64,000 nucleotides of DNA from assembly GCF_019316905.1 (NCBI RefSeq), contig NZ_CP079216.1:1922001-1986000 (forward strand), in the 5' to 3' direction. Position numbers and translations under genes: made by a program. The DNA is from Tessaracoccus palaemonis (lineage in GTDB: Bacteria; Actinomycetota; Actinomycetes; Propionibacteriales; Propionibacteriaceae). Below the pieces are notes generated by a model, which was given only the letters and a program-made list of their open reading frames with translations, made no database searches and was not told where the DNA came from. Below, piece after piece: positions 36,094-45,223 of the stretch (positions within the stretch are counted from its first letter, which is position 1; each line of letters begins with the position of its first letter).

Positions 36094-36957
36094 TCACACC
36101 AGCACCGCAACCGGAACCGAGCCATTGCCCGACGGACGGTAGAGCGCCAGGAGGTCGCCGTCCGGGCCGATGACGCCGGTCGGGTCGGCCGGCACGACGC
36201 GTGCCAGGGATCGGCCGAAGCCGACGTCGCGGGCCTCAGCCTCGGTCAGGTCAACGACGGGAAAGCTGAGCCGGGCGGCCTCGGCCATGCCCATCAGGTG
36301 CGGCGGATCGTCGCCGAGCGCCACGGCGTCGTCGATGCCGTAGCCGCCGATGCGGGTGCGGCGCAGCGCTGTCAGGTGGCCGCCCACCGACAGGGCGTCG
36401 CCCAGGTCACGGGCTATGGCCCGGACGTAGGTGCCGGACGAGCACTCGACGGCGAGGTCGACGTCGAGGCAACGGCCGGCGGGGCGCACGTCGAGGACCT
36501 CGAGTCGGGAGACGGTGACGGGGCGCTCCTTGAGCACGACGTCCTCGCCGGAGCGGACGCGCGCGTAGGCGCGTTTGCCGTCGACCTTGATCGCGGACAC
36601 GGCTGAGGGCCGCTGGAGGATGTCGCCGCGCTGCGGCTCGAGGGCCGCGTCCACGTCGGCCCCGGTGAGACCCGAGGCGTCCGCCACGGCGACGACCTCG
36701 CCGTCCGCGTCATCGGTGGGGGACGACTCCCCCAGCCGCACGGTCGCGAGGTACTCCTTGTCGTGCAGGGCCAGGTGGCCGAGCAGACGGGTGGCCCGGT
36801 TGACTCCCAGGATGAGCACCCCGGTGGCCATCGGGTCCAGCGTCCCGGCATGCCCGATCCTGCGGGTGCCGAGCAGCCTGCGAAGGCGCCCGACAACCTG
36901 GTGGCTGGTGACCCCCGACGGCTTGTCGACGATCACCAGCCCTGACGGTGAGCTCAC
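36094..36957 (-). CDS. truB: tRNA pseudouridine(55) synthase
   Basis: This 287-residue enzyme makes pseudouridine 55 in the tRNA T loop. The catalytic Asp lies in RRIGHAGTLDPMATGVL, preceded by VDKPSGVTSHQVV, and SGTYVRAIARDLG is the second family motif. A short C-terminal PUA-like tail follows. GTG at 36957 overlaps the rbfA stop by GTGA. Confidence 0.96.
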   Translation of the reverse strand: MSSPSGLVIVDKPSGVTSHQVVGRLRRLLGTRRIGHAGTLDPMATGVLILGVNRATRLLGHLALHDKEYLATVRLGESSPTDDADGEVVAVADASGLTGADVDAALEPQRGDILQRPSAVSAIKVDGKRAYARVRSGEDVVLKERPVTVSRLEVLDVRPAGRCLDVDLAVECSSGTYVRAIARDLGDALSVGGHLTALRRTRIGGYGIDDAVALGDDPPHLMGMAEAARLSFPVVDLTEAEARDVGFGRSLARVVPADPTGVIGPDGDLLALYRPSGNGSVPVAVLV

Positions 36958-37394
36958 TGCTCGTCGTCCTCCTCGGACAGCCTGGGCCTGCGGTAGGGGT
37001 CCGCCTCGCCGGCGAACTCCTTGCCCTCGGACGACGCCGCCGCGGCGGCGTCGCTGGCCTGCACCCGGGCCAGTAGATCCTCGATCTGCTTGGCCGTCTC
37101 GGGCGTGGCGTCCTCGACGAACGCGAGCGTCGGCGTGAAGCGGAGCCCCAGTTGCTGACCGACCGTGCTGCGCAGCATGCCGGTGGCCGACGCCAGCGCG
37201 GCGGCGGTGCCGGCGCGCTGCTCGTCGTCCCCGAGCACCGTGTAGAACACGGTCGCCTCACGGTTGTCACCGGTCAGCCTGACGTCGGTCAGCGTCACGA
37301 ACCCCAGGCGCGGGTCCTTGACCCGACGCTCGATGGTCTTGGCGACGACGACCTTGATCTGGTCGGCCAGCTTCGCGTTGCGGGGGTTGGCCAT
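36954..37394 (-). CDS. rbfA: Ribosome-binding factor A
   Basis: This 146-residue KH-fold protein matures the 16S rRNA 5' end of the 30S subunit. NAKLADQIKVVVAKTIERRVKDPRLGFVT and LRFTPTLAFVEDAT are characteristic. About 30 acidic and alanine-rich residues at the C-terminus are an extension common in actinobacteria. ATG 37394 has AAGGAG at eight bases; GTG 37397 is possible. It overlaps infB by a single base. Confidence 0.94.
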   Translation of the reverse strand: MANPRNAKLADQIKVVVAKTIERRVKDPRLGFVTLTDVRLTGDNREATVFYTVLGDDEQRAGTAAALASATGMLRSTVGQQLGLRFTPTLAFVEDATPETAKQIEDLLARVQASDAAAAASSEGKEFAGEADPYRRPRLSEEDDEQ

Positions 37395-40231
37395 CACTCG
37401 CGCTCCTTCTCCACCATCTCGTACGTCTCGACGACGTCACCGAGCTTGATGTCGTTGTAGTTCGACAGGGTCATGCCGCACTCGAAGCCCTCGCGGACCT
37501 CGGAGGCGTCATCCTTCTCGCGACGCAGCGACGCGATGGAGGTGTCGGCGATCACGACGCCGTCGCGCAGCAGACGCGCCTTGGCGTTGCGGCGGATGGA
37601 GCCGTTCGTGACCATGCAACCCGCGATGTTGCCGAACTTGGACGAGCGGAAGATCTCGCGGATCTCCGCGTGGCCGCGGACCTCCTCGGCGAAGATCGGC
37701 TTGAGCATGCCCTTGAGAGCCGCCTCGATCTCGTCGATGGCCTGGTAGATGACCGAGTAGAAGCGGATGTCCACGTTCTCCCGGTCGGCCAGCTGCTGCG
37801 CATGCGGCGTGGGCCGCACGTTGAAGCCGATGACGACGGCCTTGGAGGCGGCGGCCAGCGAGACGTTTGTCTCGGTGATGGCACCGACGCCACGGTCGAT
37901 GACCCGCAGCGACACCTCGTCGCCGACCTCGATCTTCGACAGCGCGTCCTCGAGGGCCTCGACGGAACCGGCGCCGTCGCCCTTGAGGATGAGCAGCAGC
38001 TCCTGCGTCTCGCCCTTCTCCAGCTGCTCGAACAGCTGGTCGAGGGTCTTGCGACGGCTGGACTTCGCCTGCTGCGCCGCACGCATGCGCGCCTCACGCT
38101 TGTCGGCGATCTGTCGGGCCATGCGGTCATCGTCGACAACCAGGAAGTTGTCGCCAGCGCCGGGCACGGCGGTGAGGCCGAGCACCTGCACGGGCAGCGA
38201 CGGCGGGGCGGCGTCGACGGTGTCACCCTGATCGTTGATCATGGCGCGGACGCGGCCGTGGGCCGAGCCGGCCACGATCGAGTCGCCGACGCGCAGCGTG
38301 CCGCGGTGCACCAGGACGGTGGCAACCGGGCCGCGGCCCTTGTCGAGGTGCGCCTCGATCGCCACACCCTGGGCGGGCATGTCGGGGTTGGCGCGCAGGT
38401 CCAGGGCCGCGTCGGCGGTCAGGACGATGGACTCGAGCAGCTCGTCGAGACCCTGGCGGGTCACGGCGGACACGTCGACGAACTGGGTGTCGCCGCCGTA
38501 CTCCTCGGGCACCAGGCCGAACTCGGACAGCTGGCCGCGGACCCGGGTCGGGTCGGCCGCGTCCTTGTCGATCTTGTTGACCGCGACCACGATCGGCACC
38601 TCGGCCGCCTTGGCGTGGTTCAGAGCCTCGATCGTCTGGGGCATCACACCGTCGTCGGCCGCGACCACGAGCACCGCGATGTCGGTCGACTTCGCGCCGC
38701 GGGCACGCATGGCGGTGAACGCCTCGTGACCCGGGGTGTCGATGAAGGTGATCTTGCGGTCCTTGCCGTCGACCTCAGTCTCGACCTGGTACGCGCCGAT
38801 GGCCTGAGTGATGCCGCCGGCCTCGCCCGCCACGACGTTGGTGTGACGCAGCGCGTCGAGCAGCTTCGTCTTGCCGTGGTCGACGTGGCCCATGACCGTG
38901 ACGACCGGCGGACGCGGCGCGAGGTCCTCCTCGCCGCCGAGATCCTCGCCGAACTCCAGGTCGAAGCTCTCGAGCAGCTCGCGGTCCTCGTCCTCGGGCG
39001 AGACGACCTCGATGTTGTAGTCGAGCTCGGCGCCCAGCACCTCGAGGGTGTCGTCGGCCACGGACTGCGTGGCGGTGACCATCTCACCGAGGTGGAACAG
39101 CACCTGCACCAGCGACGCCGGCTCCACGCCGATCTTCTCGGCGAGGTCGGTCAGCGAGGCGCCGCGACGCAGGCGGACGGTCGCACCGTCGCCCTTGCGC
39201 AGACGCACGCCGCCGATCGTCGGGGCCTCCATCTGGTCGAACTCTTGCCTGCGCTGCTTCTTCGACTTGCGACCCCGCTTACCTGCGGAGCCACCACGAC
39301 CGAACGCGCCCTGGGTGCCGCCACTGCGGCCACGACCGCCGCCGCGACCGCCACCCATGCCGCCGCCCATGGGCGGGCCACCGGCACCGGGACGACCACC
39401 GCCGCCACCGCCGCCGCCGGGACGACCACGGCCGGGGCCGCCACCGGGACGGCTCGGGCGCGCGCCGATGGCCGCGTTCGCGGTCTTCGGCATCATCGCG
39501 GGGTTGGGGCGCGGCATGCCGGGCAGGCCGCCGGTGCCACCGGGGCGCGGCATGCGCTGCTGGTCACCGCCGGAGCGGGGGGCGGCACCGTCGCGACGCT
39601 GACCGCCGCCGGGGCGGTCGTTGCGACGCTGCTGCGTGCCCATGCCCTGGGACGCGGCGAACGGGTTGTTGCCGGGGCGCGGGGCGCCCGGCTTGCGGGG
39701 GCCGGGGGTCGGGGCGCCCGGACGGCCGGGGGCCTGGGGACGCGGGCCGGGGGTCGGCGCGCCGCCGGAGCGACCGGCACCGGGAGCCTTGGCCGCGGGA
39801 CGCGCGGCGGCGGGCTTCGGTGCGGGGGCGTGCGGCTTCGGCGCGGCCGGGCGAGGAGCGGCGGGACGCGTCGGGGACGCGGCCTGGCTCTCCGACGCGG
39901 TCGGGGCACCGGGGGTCGCGGTCGGCGCGGCGGGGGCCGCGGGGCGCGCGGCGGCCGGCTTCGGCGCGGCGGGGGCCGCCGGGCTGGCCGGCTTGGCGGC
40001 CGGACGCGCGGCGGGCTTCGGCGCCGGCCTGGGGGCCGGTGCCGTGGTCTGGGTCTTGGGGGCGTCGTCCGCGGGGGCGTTGTACGCCTCCCGGACGCGA
40101 CGAACCACCGGCGTCTCCAGCGTGGAGGACGGGCCGCGAACGTATTCGCCCATCTCCCCCAGCTTGGCCAGAAGTTCTTTACTTGTGATCCCGATTTCCT
40201 TGGCGATCTCGTGGACGCGAGGCTTAGCCAC
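37394..40231 (-). CDS. infB: Translation initiation factor IF-2
   Basis: This 945-residue GTPase places initiator tRNA on the 30S subunit. A short IF2 N-terminal helix domain ([23 protein letters not shown]) is followed by a long low-complexity part (about 55-330) rich in Ala-Pro-Lys and Gly-Arg runs, then the second N domain and the G domain from about residue 445 ([25 protein letters not shown]). The GTG at 40231 has AAGGAG. A gap of about 220 bases separates it from ylxR and may hold a second promoter. Confidence 0.97.
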   Translation of the reverse strand: MAKPRVHEIAKEIGITSKELLAKLGEMGEYVRGPSSTLETPVVRRVREAYNAPADDAPKTQTTAPAPRPAPKPAARPAAKPASPAAPAAPKPAAARPAAPAAPTATPGAPTASESQAASPTRPAAPRPAAPKPHAPAPKPAAARPAAKAPGAGRSGGAPTPGPRPQAPGRPGAPTPGPRKPGAPRPGNNPFAASQGMGTQQRRNDRPGGGQRRDGAAPRSGGDQQRMPRPGGTGGLPGMPRPNPAMMPKTANAAIGARPSRPGGGPGRGRPGGGGGGGGRPGAGGPPMGGGMGGGRGGGRGRSGGTQGAFGRGGSAGKRGRKSKKQRRQEFDQMEAPTIGGVRLRKGDGATVRLRRGASLTDLAEKIGVEPASLVQVLFHLGEMVTATQSVADDTLEVLGAELDYNIEVVSPEDEDRELLESFDLEFGEDLGGEEDLAPRPPVVTVMGHVDHGKTKLLDALRHTNVVAGEAGGITQAIGAYQVETEVDGKDRKITFIDTPGHEAFTAMRARGAKSTDIAVLVVAADDGVMPQTIEALNHAKAAEVPIVVAVNKIDKDAADPTRVRGQLSEFGLVPEEYGGDTQFVDVSAVTRQGLDELLESIVLTADAALDLRANPDMPAQGVAIEAHLDKGRGPVATVLVHRGTLRVGDSIVAGSAHGRVRAMINDQGDTVDAAPPSLPVQVLGLTAVPGAGDNFLVVDDDRMARQIADKREARMRAAQQAKSSRRKTLDQLFEQLEKGETQELLLILKGDGAGSVEALEDALSKIEVGDEVSLRVIDRGVGAITETNVSLAAASKAVVIGFNVRPTPHAQQLADRENVDIRFYSVIYQAIDEIEAALKGMLKPIFAEEVRGHAEIREIFRSSKFGNIAGCMVTNGSIRRNAKARLLRDGVVIADTSIASLRREKDDASEVREGFECGMTLSNYNDIKLGDVVETYEMVEKERE

Positions 40232-40450
40232 TACTCTCCTTCGCAGGTCCCGACCGTCCGAGGCCGGGATCCCTAGTTGTGCTTGGTCATCGTCTGATAC
40301 TCATCGAGTGGTCATGAGCGTTAGCCCACCTTTTGGTTGCTGCCCCGTGGGGCGTGGAACGATGGCACCCACGCGCACGTGGGCCGAGGGACATCATAAC
40401 GCGGCCTGCCGGGTCGGGCCAACCGCCGCGTGGCGGGAGCGTGTCGCGCG

Positions 40451-40681
40451 TCAGGCCGGATCGGCGCGCAGCGCCGCGTCCAGCTCCGAGCCGGGGCCGA
40501 ACGTCCGGCGCACCGCCTGCCGCTTCACTGCGAGCTCGATGCAGCCACGGTGGACGTAGGCGCCCCGCCCCTCCAGCCGGGGCGCGGTGGCGTCGACGAC
40601 GAGGTCCCCGCGGCGCACCAGACGCACAAGCTCCGACTGGGGTGCGCGGCCGCGGCACGCGATACAGGTGCGCACCGGCAC
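40451..40681 (-). CDS. ylxR: YlxR-family RNA-binding protein (DUF448)
   Basis: This 76-residue protein has the DUF448 signature VRTCIACRGRAPQSELVRLV and the GRGAYVHRGCIELAVKR segment. The family sits between nusA and infB in most bacteria; members bind RNA or nucleoid and may modulate RNase P. The GTG at 40681 has GGAG at six bases, lying across the stop of the upstream sulfatase-like gene, so the two are coupled even though that gene is an unusual neighbour. Confidence 0.9.
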   Translation of the reverse strand: MPVRTCIACRGRAPQSELVRLVRRGDLVVDATAPRLEGRGAYVHRGCIELAVKRQAVRRTFGPGSELDAALRADPA

Positions 40682-40683
40682 CG

Positions 40684-42561
40684 CTACTCCTCGCCCCGGA
40701 AGTTGGCGTAGGCGTGCTCGGTGGTGAGGTACCACGCGACCGCGGCGTCGGCCTGCTCAGCGATCCACTCGCTGTCCATCTCGGCTGCGAGGTCGTTGAG
40801 CTCGTAGGGGTCCTCGACGAGGTTGTAGACCTCGTCGCGACGGTCGCCGAAGTGGTGGATGACCTTGTAGTCGCCCGTGAACGTGGCGGCGCACTTCCCG
40901 CGGGCGTAGCAGGTCGCGAACAGCGTGCCCTGCTCCTCGCCGCTCACCAGGGACGGGCGGTACTCGTCGTTGCTGACGAGGTCGAAACCGGCAAGGTCCG
41001 CGACGGTCGGGACGACGGCCAGCTGGTTCGCGGCACCGTCGACGGTCTGCGCGTCGCGCGACGGGTCGATGATCAGGTACGGGATGCGCAGGCCCTCGTC
41101 GTAGATCGTGTCGTCGTGCTGGTAGATGCGGTGCTCGCCGAAGCCCTCCCCGTGGTCGCCGGTGATGACGAAGATGGTGTCGTCGTAGAGGCCGAGGTCC
41201 TTGAACATGTCGAGCACCTTGCCGACGAACTGGTCCTGGTAGTGCACGACGTTGAGGTACTTGTTCAGCAGCGGGTCGTCGACGAAGTCGATGGTGTCCC
41301 AGCCGTCGAGGTTGTAGTCGTGGTGGGCGGTGACGGTCAGCATGCCCATCAGGAACGGCTCGTCGCCGTTGGCCTGCAGCCACTCGCGCTGCGGGGCGAG
41401 CATGATGTCGTCCTCCCAGCCGAAATAGCCGGCCTTGTGGTAGCCGGCGGTGTCCATCTCGTCGACGGGGGTGAACTCCTCGAAACCGAAGTTGGTGACC
41501 GTGCCGCGGCGACGCTCGAAGTTCTCGGTGGCGCTCTGGTAGAAGGTCGTGTGGTAGCCCTGCTCGGCCAGCAGCTCCGGGAGGCAGCGCATCGGCAGCG
41601 AGCCCGGATCGGCCTCCGAGTTCTGGTTGTCGAGCGGCGGGGTCTGGCCGCAGTAGACGGAGGTGAGCGCCTTCGAGGTGTGCGGCAGCACCGTGTAGCC
41701 GCGCTCCGGCGCGATGGCCACGTCCTCCTTCAGCGCGTCGAGGATCGGGGTGACGGGCTCGCTGGTCTCGGGGAACGTCGACGAGTCGCGCTGGGACTCC
41801 AGCGTGATGACGACGACGTTCTTCTGCTCGGCGGATGCGTCGCGGGCGACGAGCCTCGTCGAGTCCGGGTCGGGGGTGGGGCTGTCGCCGAGGGCAGCCG
41901 GGTAGGCCTGCGCCTCGCGCACCGGGGAGAGCGCCAGCTGTACCGGAGCGGACAGGGAGAACGCCGCGGACGATGTCGGGGCGGTCCAGGTGCTCGCCAC
42001 CAGCAGCAGCACGAAGGCCGTGGCGGCCACGACCTTGACGCGACGGGTGGGGCGGCGACGGATGAGCCGGGAGCCGAGCGAGCCGAGCACGGTCGGCAGG
42101 ACGGTCGTGGCGAGCACGACGAACACGATCAGCGCGACGGCGCTGGCCGTGATCTGCGACCCGAACAGCCCGCCGAGCTGCTCTCCCTCGCTGATCGCGA
42201 AGGCCATCTTCGCCAGCGTCAGCGGCGTGCCCGTGCGGATCATGTACTCGTGGTTGATGACCGTCAGGAGGCCGAACGCCAGCGTCGCGACATGCGCGAG
42301 GTAGAACAGCGTGGTGCGGAGACGACCCCGGGTGAAGTAGCAGGCGAGCAGCCACAGCAGCACCCAGGCGGCGCCGAACGCGACGTCGGAGGACACCTTC
42401 GCGGCGACCTCCAGCGGCCCGGAGTCCGAGTAGAACGCGCCGATCCTCAGCAGCTTCAGCCACACGCCCATCACGGCAATGGGCACGAGCAGCAGGACCA
42501 GCCGCCCCCAGACATGTCGGGGCCGGCGCAGTCGGTCGAGGATCTTCTCTGTGGTGCTCAT
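40684..42561 (-). CDS. LtaS/sulfatase-like membrane phosphotransferase
   Basis: This 625-residue protein has about five N-terminal membrane spans (to about residue 185) and a large extracellular alkaline-phosphatase-fold domain. Motifs visible are VVVITLESQRD (metal-binding Glu), TVLPHTSKALTSVYCG (candidate Thr nucleophile region), VITGDHGEGFGEH and YDEGLRIPYLII. There is no CxPxR formylglycine motif, so a phosphoglycerol- or phosphoethanolamine-transferase type is likelier than a true sulfatase. The C-terminal FGDRRDEVYNLVEDPYELNDLA block is sulfatase-like. It sits between nusA and ylxR, an unusual place for a cell-envelope enzyme. Confidence 0.82.
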   Translation of the reverse strand: MSTTEKILDRLRRPRHVWGRLVLLLVPIAVMGVWLKLLRIGAFYSDSGPLEVAAKVSSDVAFGAAWVLLWLLACYFTRGRLRTTLFYLAHVATLAFGLLTVINHEYMIRTGTPLTLAKMAFAISEGEQLGGLFGSQITASAVALIVFVVLATTVLPTVLGSLGSRLIRRRPTRRVKVVAATAFVLLLVASTWTAPTSSAAFSLSAPVQLALSPVREAQAYPAALGDSPTPDPDSTRLVARDASAEQKNVVVITLESQRDSSTFPETSEPVTPILDALKEDVAIAPERGYTVLPHTSKALTSVYCGQTPPLDNQNSEADPGSLPMRCLPELLAEQGYHTTFYQSATENFERRRGTVTNFGFEEFTPVDEMDTAGYHKAGYFGWEDDIMLAPQREWLQANGDEPFLMGMLTVTAHHDYNLDGWDTIDFVDDPLLNKYLNVVHYQDQFVGKVLDMFKDLGLYDDTIFVITGDHGEGFGEHRIYQHDDTIYDEGLRIPYLIIDPSRDAQTVDGAANQLAVVPTVADLAGFDLVSNDEYRPSLVSGEEQGTLFATCYARGKCAATFTGDYKVIHHFGDRRDEVYNLVEDPYELNDLAAEMDSEWIAEQADAAVAWYLTTEHAYANFRGEE

Positions 42562-42636
42562 CGTCGGGACATCGTACGGCAATCAGCTGTTTGCGTTCCG
42601 TTCACCCTCGTGTCGTGGGCCGGGTGCACCGCCTCC

Positions 42637-42680
42637 CTCCGCTCGGCGCCCTTCGACCAAGCTCAGGGAACCGGGCGAGG
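42637..42680. repeat. Dispersed intergenic repeat, copy 2
   Basis: CTCCGCTCGGCGCCCTTCGA, then CCAAGCTCAGGGAACCGGG, closely matches the stretch at about 291-329 near the window start. It lies in the 134-base gap between nusA and the sulfatase-like gene, a likely scar or hitchhiker of the insertion at this point. Confidence 0.6.
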
Positions 42681-42695
42681 CTCAGCGGCCCCCGC

Positions 42696-43664
42696 TCAGC
42701 GCTGCACGTCGGGCTGGATGTCGATGCGCCAGCCGGTCAGGCGGGCGGCCAGGCGGGCATTCTGGCCCTCGCGGCCGATGGCGAGCGACAGCTGGTAGTC
42801 CGGCACGATGGCGCGGCAGGCGCGGGCCGCCTCGTCGACCACGGTGACGGAGAGAACCTTGGCGGGAGACAACGCGGCGGCGACGAACTTCGTCGGGTCC
42901 TCCGAGAAGTCGACGATGTCGATCTTCTCCTCACCCAGCTCGTTGGTGACGGCGCGCACCCGCTGGCCCATCGGGCCGATGAAGGCGCCCTTGGCGGAGA
43001 CGTTCTGGTCGTGCGAGACCACGGCGATCTTGGTGCGGTGGCCGGCCTCGCGGGCGATCTCCTTGATCTCGACGACGCCCTTGTCGATCTCGGGCACCTC
43101 CAGCGAGAACAGCTTCCTCACCAGCCCGGGGTGCGTGCGCGACACGATGACCTGCGGGCCGCGAAGCTCGCGGCGCACGCTCACGACGTAGACGCGCAGG
43201 CGTCGGCCGTGCGCGTAGTCCTCGCCGGGGACCTGCTCGGCCAGCGGCATGACGGCCTCGAGCTCACCGAGGTCGACGCGGATGGCCCTGGAGTCACGGT
43301 CCTGCTGGACAGTGCCCACCAGGATGTCGCCCTCCACGCCTTGGAAGTGGCCGTACTTCTGGTCGTCCTCGGCTTCGCGGATCCGCTGGAAGATGACCTG
43401 GCGGGCAGTGGCGGCCGCGATGCGGCCGAAGTCCTCGGGCGTGTCGTCGAAATAGCCGATGACCTCGTCGTCGTCGTTGAACTCGGGCGCGAGCACCGCG
43501 ACCTTGCCGGACTTGCGGTCCACCTCGACCTTCACGCCACGCAGGGCGTTCGGGGTCTTGGTGTAGGCGTTGAGCAGCGCGTCCTCCAGCGTCTTCAGGA
43601 GGTAGTCCATCGGGATCTCGCGGTCCCGCTCGATGGTGCGCAGCGCATCAAGATCGACGTCCAT
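42696..43664 (-). CDS. nusA: Transcription termination/antitermination factor NusA
   Basis: This 322-residue NusA binds RNA polymerase and nascent RNA. The N-terminal domain is followed by S1 (GDILVGTVQQDRDSRAIRVDLG) and two KH domains (GPQVIVSRTHPGLVRKLFSLEVPEI; KGAFIGPMGQRVRAVTNELGEEKIDIV; LSLAIGREGQNARLAARLTGW). It lacks the acidic C-terminal repeats of E. coli NusA, as is normal for actinobacteria. ATG at 43664 is 2 bases after the rimP stop. Confidence 0.96.
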   Translation of the reverse strand: MDVDLDALRTIERDREIPMDYLLKTLEDALLNAYTKTPNALRGVKVEVDRKSGKVAVLAPEFNDDDEVIGYFDDTPEDFGRIAAATARQVIFQRIREAEDDQKYGHFQGVEGDILVGTVQQDRDSRAIRVDLGELEAVMPLAEQVPGEDYAHGRRLRVYVVSVRRELRGPQVIVSRTHPGLVRKLFSLEVPEIDKGVVEIKEIAREAGHRTKIAVVSHDQNVSAKGAFIGPMGQRVRAVTNELGEEKIDIVDFSEDPTKFVAAALSPAKVLSVTVVDEAARACRAIVPDYQLSLAIGREGQNARLAARLTGWRIDIQPDVQR

Positions 43665-43666
43665 GT

Positions 43667-44152
43667 TCAGTTGTCCTCTCCGTCGAGGTCGTCGGCCTGG
43701 CGGTTCAGCTCCACCTGGACCACGGCCTTCGTGATGTCCGCCAGGGGAACCTGGCGCTCGGTCCCGTCGATGTCGACGGTGACCGCCTCGTCCGCGACTG
43801 CGAGGATGCGGCCGGTGACCTGGCCCTCCTCGAGCCAGAGCTTGACGAGCCGCCCGCGGTTGCGGCGGAAGTGCTTGGCCTCGGTCAGCGGCTTGCTGAC
43901 GCCGCGCGAGCTGACCTCGAGCGTGTAGGGGGCGCTGCCGACGGCGGCCGACTCGTCCAGCGCCTCGGAGATGAGCCGGGAGGCCTGCGCGATGTCGTCG
44001 AGCAGGGGGCCGCGGCCCTCGGGGCCGTCACCGTCGATGGTGATGCGCAGTACGGAGCGCTTCCCGATGGGCGTCACCTCAAGCCGGTCGAGCTCCAGTC
44101 CGTGGTCCGCCAGAATCGGCTCGATGACGGCGGTGAGCGTGGATTCCTGCAT
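43667..44152 (-). CDS. rimP: Ribosome maturation factor RimP
   Basis: This 161-residue protein, needed for 30S maturation, has LELDRLEVTPIGKRSVLRITIDGD, YTLEVSSRGVSKPLTEAKHF and a C-terminal SH3-like domain (GRILAVADEAVTVDIDG). ATG at 44152 has GGAG at eight bases; earlier in-frame ATGs lack a good site. It heads the leftward nusA-infB series and diverges from the lipoprotein gene at 44243, so the promoters lie in the 90 bases between. Confidence 0.93.
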   Translation of the reverse strand: MQESTLTAVIEPILADHGLELDRLEVTPIGKRSVLRITIDGDGPEGRGPLLDDIAQASRLISEALDESAAVGSAPYTLEVSSRGVSKPLTEAKHFRRNRGRLVKLWLEEGQVTGRILAVADEAVTVDIDGTERQVPLADITKAVVQVELNRQADDLDGEDN

Positions 44153-44242
44153 GTTTCGGCTCCGCATCCGGTTGTGAGGTTGGTTGTGCCGGACAAGCAT
44201 ACCCACCCCATCCGCCTAAGAACCGGACACTAAGGTGGGGCC

Positions 44243-45172
44243 GTGCTGATCTCCCGACGTGCCGCGCTCGCCGCCCTCGCCCTGACCGTGTCGGGATGCG
44301 CAGCGAGCCCGGTCGTCGACGGCGAACCCGCGCTCGCGCCGTCGATTCCGGCGCCGACGCAGTCGCCGCAGGACACCGCGACACAGGTCGCCCTGACCGA
44401 GCTGTCGGCCCTGCTGCAGACGCTGGTCACCCTGCCGGCCTGGACCGAGCAGGCGTGGGTGCAGAAGGCATCCGCGCAGGTCGACGCGCACCTGGCGCTG
44501 CTGAGCCTGCCGGATCCGCTGTCGGCCGAGGAACAGGACCCCTTCACCGTCGAGGCGGCGACGCCCGCGACCCCTGCGGACGCCACCTCGGCGGCCAAGG
44601 AACTCAGGACCCGCATCAAAGCCGCCGCCAAGGCCCTCAACTCGTCGGCCGCCGCCGCGTCCGAGGCCGACCTGCGGCTGACCTGGACGTCGGCATCGGC
44701 CGCGACCACCGCACTGCTGGACCGGTCCGTGGCGCCGACCGAGGGAGACGCCGCACCGAGGCGGCTGGTCCCGCCGACACGGAACGCGGCCCTCGAGGTC
44801 GCCATCAGCCACGCCTGGGCGCTGGTCTACGGGCTCGGCGTCGGCCTCGGCAGGCTCTCGTCATCCGATTCCCTGGCCTCGCTGGGCGCCGCTCGCCTGG
44901 CCGCCGCGAAGGGGCTGCGCAACGAACTGCGTGCCGCGTTCACCGACGGCGTGCCCGAGCAGCCCGCGTCCTTCGTGCTGCCCACCGACATGGACGACGC
45001 CACGACCATCCGCGCCGGCTGGGCCCGCCTGGAGGGCAACCTCCTGGAGGGATACGCGTCGCTGGTGGCGGCCGACGAAGCGAGGGTGTGGCGCTCCCGA
45101 CTCACGGGACAGGTCTCCCCGATCCAGGCGCTGGGCTCCTCCGTGCCCACGTGGCCGGGCTGGGTGGCCTGA
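44243..45172 (+). CDS. Lipoprotein with ferritin-like DUF4439-type domain
   Basis: This 309-residue protein starts with SRRAALAALALTVSGC, a clear lipoprotein signal, then a Pro/Ala-rich linker. The C-terminal 140 residues (ALEVAISHAWALVYGLGVGLGRL through LEGNLLEGYASLVAADEARV) look like the helical DUF4439 domain I associate with genes beside rimP in actinobacteria. Function is unknown. The GTG at 44243 has AAGGTGGGG in front. It diverges from rimP and converges with proS. Confidence 0.75.
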   Translation: MLISRRAALAALALTVSGCAASPVVDGEPALAPSIPAPTQSPQDTATQVALTELSALLQTLVTLPAWTEQAWVQKASAQVDAHLALLSLPDPLSAEEQDPFTVEAATPATPADATSAAKELRTRIKAAAKALNSSAAAASEADLRLTWTSASAATTALLDRSVAPTEGDAAPRRLVPPTRNAALEVAISHAWALVYGLGVGLGRLSSSDSLASLGAARLAAAKGLRNELRAAFTDGVPEQPASFVLPTDMDDATTIRAGWARLEGNLLEGYASLVAADEARVWRSRLTGQVSPIQALGSSVPTWPGWVA

Positions 45173-45223
45173 GACCGCGTCGGCGGATGCCCTCGGCGGT
45201 CCCGGACCGACCCCGCTGAGCCC

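Noticed and set aside
39151..40031. Gly/Pro/Ala-rich repeats as a possible separate protein or tandem DNA repeat
   Set aside because: They are the normal low-complexity linker of actinobacterial IF-2, in frame with the rest of infB.
40232..40450. Possible small gene or riboswitch in the ylxR-infB gap
   Set aside because: Several short hairpins (for example CCCACG/CGTGGG) can be drawn, but I see no coding frame with a binding site and no known riboswitch motif.
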